Assembly (NCBI GenBank): GCA_002221725.1
Contig: NJFT01000111.1
Coordinates: 59,962 to 123,961, forward strand
Reading direction: 5' to 3'
From: Scedosporium boydii
Lineage: Eukaryota; Ascomycota; Sordariomycetes; Microascales; Microascaceae
Length of the DNA stretch: 64,000 nt
Shown: one piece after another, positions 1 through 11,773 of the stretch
Position numbering within the stretch: position 1 is the stretch's first letter
Layout of the letters: each line of letters begins with the position of its first letter
The notes under the pieces: generated by a model
Told to the model about the DNA's origin: nothing
Seen by the model: the letters and a program-made list of their open reading frames with translations, nothing else
Database searches by the model: none
Program-made: the position numbers and the translations under genes

Positions 1-3000
1 GCTCGCGGGGCCCACGGACCTCTTGAATCCAGGAAGCGCCAGAAATTGACTCGCGAACCACCAACTTCCGAAGACGTGACCACCAGTCGTCAGTTGAAGA
101 AGCTGCTTGAGTTTCATCAAGATGTCAGGGACGCCCGTCATGGTATGTCGATCCATCATCCACGGGAGAAAAAATTACAAAAATTCCCATTTTATTTCGT
201 CCACCGAGACTAACATGATTCATAGGTCTGCAATCGTTCAAGCTACTCCTTGACGCTTTGACCGCGAACAAGGACAATGAAGCAGAACTGGCCCTCTTGT
301 CTGGTTACCTCGAGGCCGTGAACCCGACGGTAGAAGGCCCTGATGCCGTCTACTTACCGGAGATCATGACCATGTGGTCCTACGCCGCCCAGGTCGGCAA
401 CGATGACTTGATGTCGGAAGTAGCCGCCGTCTTGGCCCTGTTGCTTCAGGCGACTTCGCTTAGTCTCGGACTCTTACCCTGCGGACGCGGCATCTGCGAG
501 ACGCTCCTTCAGGAAAAGCAGTTGAAACTAATTGCTAAGAACCTATCTGCCGACAAGGATAAGGGCTTTGTCATCTCTCCTGCTCTGCGCCTGCTACGCG
601 AGATTGCGTCCTACGATGGCGGCGTTTTCTCGAGGAGGGTGTTTCGCGCACAGGCCTGGACCTTTGCGGAACTTACGAGGAATCTCGATATCCGCTTTCG
701 CGGCGAGGGAGTTGAGGATGCGAAGAAGCCTTCGGTGCGGACGAATGCCGCGAGGTTCTTGTTCGCATGCCTCAAGTACCTCCCCTCGGACAATAAGAGC
801 GAGCTACTCCTCCAGAAGGGAATCATGCCCGGTCTGTTGATGAGGCTCCCCGATGATCCGCCTGCAGTAGTCCACGAAGCCCTGGAGTGCGTGACGAAAG
901 ATGTGTTCAAGGACGAAAAGATACCTACAAACACCAAGTCGAGGGTCTTTTGGGTCAGGGTGATGGAACGCCTTGCGGGGCTCTACTCTTATGCTCACGA
1001 TCCGGCCGACGCTGAAGTCACCGTGGCCGATAAAGTGCATGAGTTTCTCATGTTTGCATGCACCTCGCCCACTGCTGGCATCGTCTCCAAGTGCAATGGC
1101 TTTTATCCTAACTCTATCAACCTCGACGACTTCTTGACGGGCGACTTTTTGTGGTCCGACATGGGCTTGGAACAGCTCTCCTGGATGGACCGGTACGCGA
1201 CTGATATTGAAGTACGAAACAGCGTGCTGCTAGAGGTTGCCCTGAAACTACGCCCTTGGGCTAGCATCCAGCAGGGAGAGCTTCTCGTTTCCATATTCAA
1301 AGTGGCGCCGGAAGTCGTGCACGTCTATTTCCTCGAACAAAGGTCATTCACCTTTGATCCTAAGCTCTCAATGACCTGGATTGGCTACTCATCCTTCCTC
1401 TTCCACACGATGCAGCTCCCCGTCCCGGAATATTTCGGCCTCAAGGGCGATTATCACGCAGCCCCTCCCCCTACCACCGTGTTATTAGCCAGCATCCTCC
1501 CCTTGCCGCTCACGCAAAATGCCCTCGTGCGCTGTTTCGAGCCAAAGTGGCCGCTGGTATCTCTCTTCGGTGCCCGCCTACTCATCTTAGCACTTGAGAA
1601 GATGGAAACGGTTCTTGCCATGCATAACGAGGCGGCCGCCGGACTCAAGAACTCTCCCTGGCTGTACGCGGCCAAGAAACTGGTGAACGATTTCTGCCAG
1701 CGCATACCGGATTTAAAGGAGATTGTGCGGTGGTACAAGAGCATACCGGATGAGAGTATCCTGTGCAAGGCTACTGCGAGCCAGTTGTTGCTGCTCTACT
1801 ACAAGGTGCTTCCGCAGGTTGCTCTGGCGGCAAACTTTGACGTTTCTCCGTTCCTTGCCAAGGCCCTCGGGGCCCTCGACAAGCCCTTTAAGGACCCTAG
1901 GGATAAGTCCGTGGTGCTGATGGAGTTGGAGAACCTGTTGGAAGCAGCAAGCTTGTCTCCTGGCATGCGGTGGTTTTCGAAGCTTCAAGGATTCCCGGCG
2001 TCGCCGTTTACTGTCCTTTTGAAACTGGCGAGCGTGGGCGTGCAAGACTCGTCTTCCGAGGCGCTGCGGAGCATCCTTGAGTCCGTCGCCACGGAGCACC
2101 AACTTGTGTTGAACGATTCGGGCCTACGACCAGTCTACCGGGCTGTTGAGACGCTTACGAAAGATGATTCTGAGGTGTCTTTGGACGGGGTCTGGTCCCT
2201 TCTGGATAACTGCGTCACCAAGTGTGCTGCCTCTCCGATGAAGTATCTCGACCTTATACCTGAGTATGTGGGCGGCGGGGATCAGTCCGTCTCTGAGATT
2301 GATATCAGCCTCTTGACAATCGCGTTGGCTGAGCAGTTGCCGTTTGCGGTCAAGTCTGCGTCTAGTGCGGAACTTGAGATGATTCCAAGGTTTCTATCGG
2401 CGTATCTTGGCTACTCTGTTGAGTTGGGAGAAAACGAGGTGTGGGTTAAGGCGTTGGTTGCGCGAATGAACTCTGCTTTGCCTGGAAAGACCAAGGTCGC
2501 CCTGCCCGAGACCGCAAAGGAAGGTGGCGTGGGGAAGAAGTCCAAAACAAAAAAGTCGGATAATACCAAGTCTAGGACGTCAAAGGATCCCACAGGACGA
2601 GGAGACTCCGCCGCCGCGACGACAATCAGCAAGGAGCAGCTCGAGGAAATGCTCCACGAGCCGTTCGCCGGCACGGGGGATAATTCAGCCCTCACCAAAT
2701 GGGTAAACAAAGGCATCGACGACATCATTGAAGACGACTACGCCGTCTCCCTCATCCGCCTCCTCGGCTCCGAACACGCCAGCATCCGCATCGAAGCGCT
2801 AACCAACATCCTCAAGCTCGCGACCAAGATCCGCGCCTCCACACACTCCGAAAAAGACCAACTCTGGCTCCTCCTCTCCGAGCTCGCCGAATCCTCCCGC
2901 CCGCACGTCAACGCCGGCCCCGTCCCCTCCGCATTCACAGCCTTCGCGACCCACGCCCTCCCCGTCCTCATCAACCCCTTACACCCGCTCTACCCCAAGG

Positions 3001-3509
3001 TGAACAAGTACCTCACGCGGGCGCCGACGTGGCCCGCGGGCAAGATCCCCATGGTGCACGACATCCTGCACGGCGAGCCGTCCGACGACGACAAGTACTA
3101 CACGGAGCTGACCTGGCTGTTCGGGTTCCTGCTCGATTGTCTCCAGCGGCCCGAGGATGTCGGGGTTTTCCATCAGACGAGGTGGTTTGAGAAGGTTTTC
3201 GCTTCGGCGTGCAATCCGTACATGAAGGCCGGGCTGCGGGCGAGGGTTTTCAAGGTGTTGTATAGGGTTACGTGTATTGAGGGGGGAAGCAACACGTTGG
3301 TGACTAGGTTTGGGGTGTTGAGTTGGTTGGAGGCGTTGAGGGTTGCGGTGGAGGGGGAGAAGAAGGAGGAGGAGGGAGAGGAGGCAGCGGTGATTAGGGG
3401 GGTTATGGAACGGGTGTGGGAGACTTGTGATCGGGGGAGGGTGGAGAAATGGAGTCGGGGCGGTGTTGGCGCGTTGATGGAGAGGCGGGCTTTGGGGAGT
3501 GTTGCATAA
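1..3509 (+). CDS. URB1: Urb1/Npa1 nucleolar ribosome-biogenesis protein, 5'-truncated
   Basis: The protein is a large alpha-solenoid factor of early 60S pre-ribosomes, acting in the nucleolus (yeast Npa1 works with Dbp6, Npa2, Nop8 and Rsa3). The gene runs off the left edge. Exon 1 is 1-142, a GTATGT intron spans 143-225 with a CTAAC branch site near 210, and exon 2 is 226-3509. The split Gly codon (142 plus 226-227) keeps the frame open from base 1, so the apparent start at 258 (TTG) is not a start. About 1,130 residues are visible. The first part has the helical repeat character of the Npa1/Urb1 N-terminal domain (for example HEALECVTKDVF and the LLREIASYDGG region). A lysine/serine-rich linker lies near 2520-2620, followed by a second helical block. 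Family assignment is by sequence recognition. The missing N-terminus should be short. Confidence 0.83.
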
Positions 3510-5102
3510 GGGGAGTTGCAGAGTTTTCCCTCCGTTCTTTTCCTCTTTTTCGATGATAGACTTACATATAGAGATCGTATAGTAAAAGTCAACTAGATAC
3601 CCAATGAAGGTACCCAACAAAAGCCAAGTGTAAATTCAGAATTGTGGAAAATCCGTCTCGAACGCACCCTTCGAGTGCTGACGGTGGCAGTTTGCGTGCG
3701 TACGTGAAATATATGGGACTTTGGCCCTGGATTCCCAACGACTCGTGGAAGCTCAAGTGGTCGAGCGGTGCACACTGCTTACAGGCTACTTCCGCAAGGC
3801 GCCGGCGTGGAACCCGGTCTGGCCAAACCATGAGGGCGTGGAGGAAATGGGAGAGGGAAAGGGAAATTTGGGAATTGGGGAGGGAGTGAGAATTTTTTTT
3901 TTGCCAGATCGTCTTTTATTATTTTAGAATTTTGTTTCTTTTTTTCCGCGAAGGAATGTCTTGTCAGGGTGCTCTGTTCAGGTTGTCATATTTTGAGGAT
4001 GGAGAGCGGAGGTGACGCAAAGCAGCCGGGCGAGGGCTTCGGCTTGATAACACTGGACCTTCAAGCTGGTCCTCACGGGCAAGGAAGGGGAGAAAGAAAG
4101 GGAAAGGATCTCCCCAAATACATCTTTTCTCTTCATTCGACTATCTCGATTTCTCAAGGTCCAAGTTCCAACACGCACACACACCACTCGCTAACAAAAA
4201 AACCCCGAAGGCGTCCCTTCAATCTCCCCGACTTCTTCCCAGGCCCAGGAATGCCACCTCGACGGATGACCCCCGAGCTCTCGTTATTTGTAGAAATAGA
4301 AGTAATAAACTCTCCCGAATTTCCTATCCATTACCCGTCACCAAGACCAGAATATCTATCTCCTCTCTCTCTCTCTTTCTCTCTTTCTCTTCATAATGCT
4401 GTTGTTCGTGGTTAATCTCTCCCCTCTCTCTGGTCTTCCCCCAAATCTCCAAAGTTTCGTTAACCTATTTATTTCCATTTCGTCATGACTCTCGCCTATT
4501 TCATATCCTAATATCCATCATGATTCGAGTCAGTGTGATAGAGAAAGAAGGAAAAAAATGTTCGAAACAAGAAGCCACGTCATTTCATGAGTCTGGGTTA
4601 TGAAATGCAACTCTTCCACGCCCAAGGATGAAAAGGGGGGGCAGGTCCGCCACTGGGAACACAAATGAAAAGGAAAAAAATGAAGGAAACAAACAGGCCG
4701 AGGATATCAAGGATATGCGGATATGCGGAACTAGAGAGAGATGGGAAATCGAGGGCTTTGAAGTGTTTTGTTTGAGAGGGAGGGACTCGCTGATCCCGGA
4801 TACAGAGTGAACCAAAGAGGGGATTGGCTTGACAAGAAACAAAGAAGGGGGGGAAAAAGAGAAAAGGCGTAGTACATGCTGGGTCTCGATAACGAGTTGC
4901 CATCCAAGCCAACTCTGAAAAACTATTTGTACCAAGGGAGGAAGAGAGGGAACGTTTTGTAGCCAATGAGTGTGTTGATATCGAACAGGACCCAACTGGA
5001 AAACCGTTTCATTGCGTTGGCTGGACTAAAGCTACGGAGAATCACCATCATCGCCGCTCCGAGCATCCACCACCGTCAAAAAACCCAGGTCTCGGTCAGT
5101 GC
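3510..5102. other. Convergent 3' spacer between URB1 and the eIF4E-binding protein gene
   Basis: Apart from the SINE-like copy at 3680-4070, this spacer holds an imperfect CT-repeat tract at about 4354-4395 and AG-rich low-complexity sequence. The last few hundred bases should include the 3' UTR of the minus-strand gene. I see no further gene. Confidence 0.6.
3680..4070 (+). repeat. SINE-like tRNA-related repeat, copy 1
   Basis: This is the plus-strand copy of a roughly 370-400 bp element seen three times in the window. The tRNA-like core near 3747-3835 has a perfect Pol III A-box match (TGGTCGAGCGG, 3758-3768). A GC-rich segment (AAGGCGCCGGCGTGG) follows, then a G/A-rich stretch, an oligo-T run and the shared word TCTTTTATTATTTTAG near 3911-3926. 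Upstream homology to the other copies begins near 3680 (GTTTGCGTGCGTACGTG). The distal part after 3930 aligns only weakly. It lies between two convergent genes, in the shared 3' spacer. The boundaries are estimates. Confidence 0.75.
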
Positions 5103-7990
5103 CTATGGTCGGGGGAAACCGCCCCTGGGGACTCCAGGAGGGGGAGGCATGCCCCTCGCGTCAAAATGTCCGCCCGGCCCGCCAAAGCCGTGGACGTCAC
5201 CGGGAGGTCCGCCCTGGAATCCACCTACACCTGGAGGAGGGAAGAAGCCCGGTGGAGGGGCGCCGTAAATGCCTGGGGGAGGCTGCATGTTCCTGGGTGG
5301 CATACCGCTCATGGCGTCAGGTCCGGCGAATCCGGGTCCGCCAGGGGGGAAGTTGGGTGGATACATGCCCGGTGGCAAAGGAATGTTCCTACTAAGGCCG
5401 GCTGGAAGTCCGGGAGGTGGCATCATCTGTCGCTGCTGGGGTCCTGGTCCCGGTCCGCCGACACCGACGCCGACACCGACGCCTACACCTACACCTTGGG
5501 GCATCCAGTTGGGGCCGCCAGGTCCCATCTGATCGAGTCCGGGGGGAGGTGGTGGGCGCTGCAAAATCTGCGTCGGCTGTTGCTGAGGCACGCGCGGAGG
5601 CTCGGGCTCGCCGTGATGGAAAGAAGGTTCGTCAACGAAGCCCGGCTGGTGTCGCATCTGACGTTGCACTTGCTGCTGGTGCTGGTGTTGCTGATGCTGC
5701 TGCTGGGCATGTTGGAGGAGGAGGTGCTGTTGAGGGTGGTGGTGGAGGTGTTGTTGCTGCTGCGGCTGTGGCTGCTGTTGGGGAGGCTGTTGGTGCTGAA
5801 GCTGAGGCTGCACCGACTGGGCATGCTGCTGCTGAGGGGCGAACCTATTGTTGTGGAGAAAGTCGGGCTCTCGCTCGACTACGTGACGGATAGGAGCCGA
5901 CTTCTGCGGCTGAGGCACGCGCAAGATCATCTGGTCCGTACGAGGAGCTTCAGGCTGGCTTCGCATAAGATTCATCAAAAACTCCGTGTTGCTGTTGTTG
6001 CGCGCGGCGTTGGGATCGCTCCGCTGCGCGCTGTCGCCTCGGTGACCGACGAGGTTCTGCAGGAGCTGGTCCTGGCGGGCGGCGGCTGTCTGCTGGGGAA
6101 GCATGGGTTGGGGCGCAATGATATCTTGCACGGCCCAGGGCATCCTCTTGCGAGGGTCATCGGCGGGAACGTCGGTCGGCCCACCGTAAGGAATGCCGGC
6201 GGGCTCGGGAGATGTAGTAGCATTCGCGGCCGCCCGAGTTGCGGGGAACTCAGGCCCAGCCGAGGAGACGGCAGGAGGTGGTTCAGGGAACGAGGACGAA
6301 GACGCCGCGGGAGCAGGGCTAACTTGAAGCGACTGCTTCTGAAGCTTCATCAAAAGCTGTTGGAAGGCGGCCTTCTCTTCATCGGGCGGGGGAAGAGGGT
6401 TGTTCGATTCCACATGGCCATCGTTGACGGGGACCGGGGCTTGAGGTATCACCTCTCTCGGCTTCTTCTCTTCTTGCGCGGCGCTAAAGAAGGACGTAAA
6501 CCGAGATGACTTGCCAGGAAGCTTGGCCCTTGCTGCTCCAGCAGCATCCTTGGCATCGGAAGCAGCACCAGGGGCACTACTCTCAACAGCAGGTGGCGAC
6601 GCGAATGCCATGAAGAACTTATCCGGACCGGGCTCGACAGCTGGTGCTGACTCGGCCTTGGGCTTCGGCGCCTCCGCTGCTGGAGGTTCGGTGGGCTGTT
6701 GGAGGGTGGCCGGCTTGCTCGAGGCGCCGCTCTCGCGGGCCTTCATGCTTTCCAAGAACTTCTTGAAGTCTTCCTCCGTGTGGCCACCGGCCTTGTCCTC
6801 GGCCGGCTCATCCATCCATTCTGGTTCTCGCTCGACCTTGTGGTCGCGGTCACGTCCCCAGCGGCGGTCAAATGTTCTTCCCGATGATCGGTCTTCAAGA
6901 GCGTCGTTATCCCGGTCACGGTCTCTCCAGCTCTTGGCCCGATCGATGCGCTCGCGAGCTGTCAGGCCGTCACTAGGGGCGGCATCAGTCTTGAACCAGG
7001 ACTCGGATTTGCCCCTTGCAACTCCGTTTCGTGGCCTGGTATCAGTGGTGTCGTCGCCGGCATCCCTGTCTCTCGGTGTCGAGTCGAATGTTCGTCGATT
7101 GATGTTGGGCTTGTCCGTATCGTCCCGATCTCGAGTACGTCGGTCATCACGGTAGCGATCTCCGCCACCCATTCGGCCATTGAAGCGTTCGGCGCCTTCG
7201 TGGCCGAAGCTCTTTCGAGGCTTCACGGTACTCCAGCCATCATTATCCTGGTCGCCTTCCCCGCGTCGTCGGTAATTGGTATTTCGTCCGTCTCGGAAGC
7301 GATCTCCAACAGGATCATTCTCGGAATTTCTAGTTCGAAAATCGAAGCGACCTCGAGACTCGCCGTCCTTGTTGCTCTTGTCGGGATCGAATGAACTCTT
7401 GCCAGTGCTTCGAAGAGTAGCACTGGGGAAGCCGGTTCTGGGGGCACCAAAGCTCCCAATGGCGGTATCTTCCGGACCTGCATAGCCCAAACAGGCACGA
7501 GTCAGTAACGAGGAATCGAGAAAGTGAAGTTGGATAAGGTATCCTGGAGTGAAAGCACAGTCGCTCCACCAGGGGGGTTGAGTGAGTGGCTTGGAAGCGG
7601 AAACTAACTTGTTGTTGACCGAGACAGCAGCCGGTCGATATTTCGACGAGGATTCAGGTCAAAAGAGCCAATTGCGCCCTCCTGGGTTTTAAGCTTCTCC
7701 CCTGTCGTCTTGTTCTGGGGACGAAATGTCTCGGGCGGTGGCCTGTGGGAGAACAATGCCGTTAGTAAGAAATGAAATCGCTATCGTAGATAGGAAGAGT
7801 AGGAGAAAAGAGCCCAAGAAAGTGAGCCACTATAAAGCATTCTTGACTCTCGCGCAGCGTTCAGGGGATGGAAAAAAAAGGGACCAACTTACCCCATCCA
7901 TTCCTCAGCAGGAGGGAGAGCAGTGGGTTTGACACATAGCGGCGAGTCCCGCAAATGCAGCAGGAAACTTTCTTCGTAACGTATCGTCAT
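5103..7990 (-). CDS. eIF4E-binding protein of 4E-T/Eap1 type
   Basis: Three exons, 7990-7893, 7742-7609 and 7477-5103 (introns GTAAGT and GTTAGT), give 868 aa. The first exon starts with a canonical eIF4E-binding motif YxxxxL-phi (YEESFLL, residues 5-11) followed by HLRDSPLCV. This and the EPEWMDEPAED block (about residues 295-305) point to the 4E-T/Cup/Eap1-type translational repressors that sit on cap-bound eIF4E and in P-bodies. The middle is Arg/Asp/Gly-rich. The C-terminal half is disordered, with long Gln/His runs, proline-rich stretches and a (GV)n tract encoded by a hexanucleotide repeat at about 5460-5496. The ATG at 7990 is chosen because it keeps the motif. The later frame opening near 7490 begins at a TTG inside intron 2. 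Family membership is inferred from the motif plus composition. The exact orthologue is uncertain. Confidence 0.78.
5460..5496. repeat. Hexanucleotide repeat encoding a Gly-Val tract
   Basis: Six near-perfect 6-bp units (ACACCG/ACGCCG/ACACCT series) encode alternating Gly-Val on the minus strand, within the disordered C-terminal region of the eIF4E-binding protein. The repeat could vary in length between strains. Confidence 0.8.
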
Positions 7991-9650
7991 GGTGTTGGCG
8001 AGATGATGCGACAAGATGGCATCAGTGCTCGACTAGATTGAAGGTTGGTTTAGGATGGTGTTGCTCTCACATGGACAGGCATGGAGAGGAAGAACGAGGA
8101 GTCGAGACAAGGCAAGACAGATTAGGCAGAAAACAAGGCGCGGCGCGGGCGAGGCAGCCGCGACTTGTTCAAATATGTCGAGGCTCTCAGGAGGTAACGA
8201 GAGCGAATTGGCGAGGAAAGGTCCGAAGGCGGTTTTGCGGAGTGAGCGTCTTTTGGCAAGGTTCGGGTCGGGATGAATCACGACAGGGAGGGATACGGTT
8301 GGCTTGGGTTGGTTGCTTGGTATGTGATGAGAGCTTGCTTGAGAGGCGAGAAGGCACGATAACTAGAGGTTCTCAAGTCAAGAGAAGATGTCGAGGGCGT
8401 TGGGGAAATGGAAAACGGCCCGTGGCAAAGGCTTTTTTGCCTGCTTGGCTAGGCTGGGGGACGTAGCCAGGTCACGTTGGACGGTGCGACGGTTGGATTG
8501 GGAGTGCGTGGCGTTGCGGGCAGGATCGAGTTTTAGGTTAGAGGAAAAGGGCGAAAGCGTTTAAAAAGAAAATTGTACAGAGCCGGAGATGGAAGCGTTC
8601 AGTTTGATGGGAGGAGATTGGCAAGGCTGTTGGGTTGGTGCGTTGTCGAGGCGGAATTTGGTTGTGGTGGTGGTTGAGAGAGTTGATGTTTCTGGTTCTT
8701 GGAGCAAGATTGGAGATTGGAGCGAGGAACGAACCACTGGAAGGAGCCCTGCAGCGCCAGCACATCAAAGACTCAGACTCATCAATCTGATGGATCAAGG
8801 GATCAATCCGTGATGGGTTGGTGTGACTACAGCTGTCAATGACTGGCAGATACTAAGTTTTGCCAGCTGTCTCACCTAACTTGACGCCTCAATTCTGTGT
8901 ACTTCTTAGGTACCTAGACCTGAGCTTGTGACCCTTGATTTCGGAACTGCTTACCTTTACAGAACTAGCAAGTTCGGATCGAGCAAGGTACCAAGAAAGT
9001 ACCCGCACATTTTGGACTGAAGGAAGTACCAAGTCTCAGCTTGATCCATTCAAGACAAGGACGAGTACGAAACTAGAAACTATAAATGCGGATGAGCCTC
9101 AGGAACCCCAATCTTCGGTTCCATCAAGGTCGAGCAGCCATCGACCAGGCCTCGTCCCAGTGCCCATCCGGACCAGCGACCTCTGAAGGGATGACGGTAG
9201 CGGGGCGACTTGAGGAAATGGCACCAAACTATCGATGAATCGATAACTCTGGCAATTGAGCATCCCTCACCTCTCTGAACTAGACAAAGGATAAATCCTC
9301 ATGATCCTTTCCCCTTTGGCTTCGGCTTCGGCTCGCTCGTGTATTAGATCGAGCCTCTGCCTGGCTCCATTGTCTGGCTCCATTGGGCTCCGACCCCAAC
9401 CCCCTACCTAATCCCCTTCAACAGACAGACTAAATCTGGGTGCTCCATTTCCCCATTTTGAGCGCCAAAGTTAAGTGCCTCGGATTGGCCGGCAGCCGAG
9501 TAGGGGAAAGGTCGGGAGAGGACGCAAGGGACTAGTCACAGAATAGTCAAGGGAGGGGTGCGTTTCTTTTTCTTCTTTTCTCGTTAGATATCTGGGAATC
9601 TCTTCCAGAGGCTATGAGACCCTTGCGGTGAAAAGGGGGGGGGGAAAGAG
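7991..9650. other. Upstream region of the eIF4E-binding protein gene, no gene seen
   Basis: Reading frames here are short and lack protein-like composition. The first few hundred bases should include the promoter and 5' leader of the minus-strand gene that starts at 7990. A G-run lies near 9640. The SINE-like copy 2 begins directly after this block. Confidence 0.5.
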
Positions 9651-10045
9651 AGGTCCAAAGTCACACCAGTTTCTAACCAACAACCTCTCCAAGCTTTCAA
9701 CCCTCGCCTCATCTCAGAGCATCACAACCTCAACAGAGCCCAGAGAAAGACTCAAGATACGAACTCACCGAAAGGGAAAAGAAGAAAGGATATCTCTAAT
9801 ATAATAAAAGATGATATCTAGCAAAAAAAGAATTCCCACTTTTCCCTCCCCAGTTCCCAATTTCCCTTTCCCATTTTCTCCACGCCCTCATCGTTTGACC
9901 CGACCGGGTTCCACGCCGGCGCCTTGCGGGAGTGGTTCGTAAGCAGTGCGTCACCGCTCGGCTACTTGAGCTTCCATGAGTCGTTGAGAATCCAGAACCA
10001 AAAATCTCATATATAACACATACACGCACCTGCAAACCGCCTCCC
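9650..10045 (-). repeat. SINE-like tRNA-related repeat, copy 2
   Basis: The reverse complement aligns with copy 1 through the whole tRNA-like core (A-box TAGCCGAGCGG, about 9956-9966), the GC-rich segment, the G/A-rich stretch and the TCTTTTATTATATTAG tail. It aligns with copy 3 further downstream, through the segment rich in TCACAACCTC and CAACAACCTC words (about 9650-9750). It marks the left edge of the accessory island and has the same orientation as copy 3. Confidence 0.78.
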
Positions 10046-10461
10046 TCAAAGCTTGGAAAATGCGTTCCAAACGAATTTCTACATCCGGCTGCCCTCTCCA
10101 CCTTAAGGGTAATATAATACCCTGGCTCAAGTTATATTTACCTGTGAGAAAATATCGATATATACTGTTCGAAAGCTGTTAATAGGTTCTAGCTTGTACT
10201 GCTGGGGAGACATTGACGAACGCGGATCGATCCCGCTAGCCGAAGTGGTCGTCCCCTGGTATTTAAACCCCGCCCGGAGATTCACTGTTATGCAGTAGCC
10301 TTCTGTTGTTTGGAGGCGACGGTCTTGGGCCCGGGACGAAGCCGCAGACTACAATGGCAAGGTGCCTTTACATTTTAGCTTTGGGAGGAATGGATGATAC
10401 CCGGGGTATAATACGTTGCGATTTACATTTGAATCTCAATGTTCTTTACCATCAGTAGAGT
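10046..10461. other. Short spacer, nothing recognised
   Basis: Between SINE-like copy 2 and the 3' end of the nucleotidyltransferase-like gene I see no reading frame or repeat to report. Confidence 0.5.
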
Positions 10462-11412
10462 TCAGAGGTTAAGTCTCTCCATCAATCGTGGATCACCTCT
10501 ACCTTTCGGGCAGAATCTAGTCAAGTAATAACCCTCATCCAATTCGAGCCCCATTCGGCGCTCTTTCCCCCTTACCTTTTCCTCCCAGATCGGCCTCAGG
10601 AGTCTCGGCACCGTACTTATCTCCAGTAGTTCGGAGAGAAAAGTCTTCTTCACACTCGCTCGGATTCTCTTATTCTTCTCCTCGGCATAGGCAATATCAT
10701 ACGTCTTGTCGAGCTGCAAATGCTCGTTGCCCCACTCTTCACTCAAGTTCATACCGTCAATGAGGTCTTCTAGATCAACCCATCGTTGCGTGTCGAGAAG
10801 GGACTGTGCAAGAATCTCCAACTTTGGATATGTAATCCCCGTGGAGCTCTTCTCGAAGTTGGATTCCTTGCAATCCATCAGGTAATCCCAAGACGGAATC
10901 AAATAGAAAGTGAAGTGTACCCCCTTGAGGTGGAATCGTGGAAAGGTATGTAGTAACGACCATGGCTGAGGAATATGATGACTAGGCCACGGCTCGTAGG
11001 CATTAGATTGAGGCTCGGATTTGAATAGATGTATCGCTTCATCCAGCTTCTCTGTTGGAACACCAAGCTCCCAGGACTATTATACTCCAGATTAATTAGA
11101 TTGGAAGTGGTCGATCTTCAGGCAAACAGGGAAAATACTTACCACTGCAATACGGCCCGCACCATAGTACCTAAGGGCATGAGTGCCAATCACACAAGCA
11201 GGGATTCCGGCATCATGGAGAATCCGGATCACTTCCCGTACTTCACCACTCCCTGATCCACCATAACTTGCAAGCGCATCCCCAGGAGCTCCAAAGTCAT
11301 AATCGATAATGACTCCACCCTCCGTGGCATCGTCGCTAGCTTCATCCATCATCTTAATAAATTCCTTGAATTCGTCGGAATCTTCCATTGCGGTATCCTG
11401 GGGGGAGGACAT
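10462..11412 (-). CDS. Nucleotidyltransferase-fold protein, probably catalytically inactive
   Basis: Two exons, 11412-11143 and 11076-10462, flank a 66-nt GTAAGT intron with an AATTAATC branch region, giving 294 aa. Residues 60-90 contain a helix followed by GIPACVIGTHALRYYGAGRI, the G-x-x-AL-YYG-x-R pattern of fungal nucleotidyltransferase (MNT/AbiEii-like) proteins. Members normally continue with an acidic D-W-D motif. Here the matching position reads SWELGVP, so the metal-binding DxD is missing and catalysis is doubtful. The ATG at 11412 follows an upstream in-frame extension that looks like leader sequence. It is divergent to a broken relative at 11774, with about 360 bp between them. Function is unknown. 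The family call rests on motif recognition only. Confidence 0.62.
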
Positions 11413-11773
11413 CGAAGCAGAAGGCTGGTTGTTGATGAGGTGCGTTGGATATGGAGAGTTCGTTCGCTGCCCCTTCACATCCTCAACTTTGTAGGTCACG
11501 TGATAAAAACCACCGATATGTTCACAACGGTACTTCGTACCGAAGTACCCACTAAAATCACCCCCCGGGCGCTTATTTCCTCGTTCTCCGGACCCTTCTC
11601 TAGAAAGGGCCTCCGCTTCAACCTCTCTCCCCAGATCAACCGATCCAAACAAACCGTCGGGAGACAACAACGGGTGTACATTCCCTACGTTCATTAACGT
11701 CTAGGCCGCGTATATGTCAATTCGATTTTTCCTGTCAGTTGTTCATATACTACTATTGCCTCTCTAATTCAAG
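11413..11773. promoter_or_regulatory. Shared divergent promoter region with a 21-nt palindrome
   Basis: This 361-bp spacer separates two head-to-head nucleotidyltransferase-like genes. It contains a near-perfect inverted repeat, GGTACTTCGTACCGAAGTACC, at 11529-11549. That is two overlapping copies of the TACGAAGTA-type word found repeatedly elsewhere in the window. Promoter function is inferred from position only. Confidence 0.4.

Noticed and set aside
2979..3620. 213-residue minus frame over the URB1 3' end
   Set aside because: Antisense of a coding exon, rich in Pro/His from the complementary codons.
5166..6509. 447-residue plus-strand frame
   Set aside because: Antisense shadow of the Gln/Pro-rich region of the eIF4E-binding protein; composition mirrors the repeat codons.
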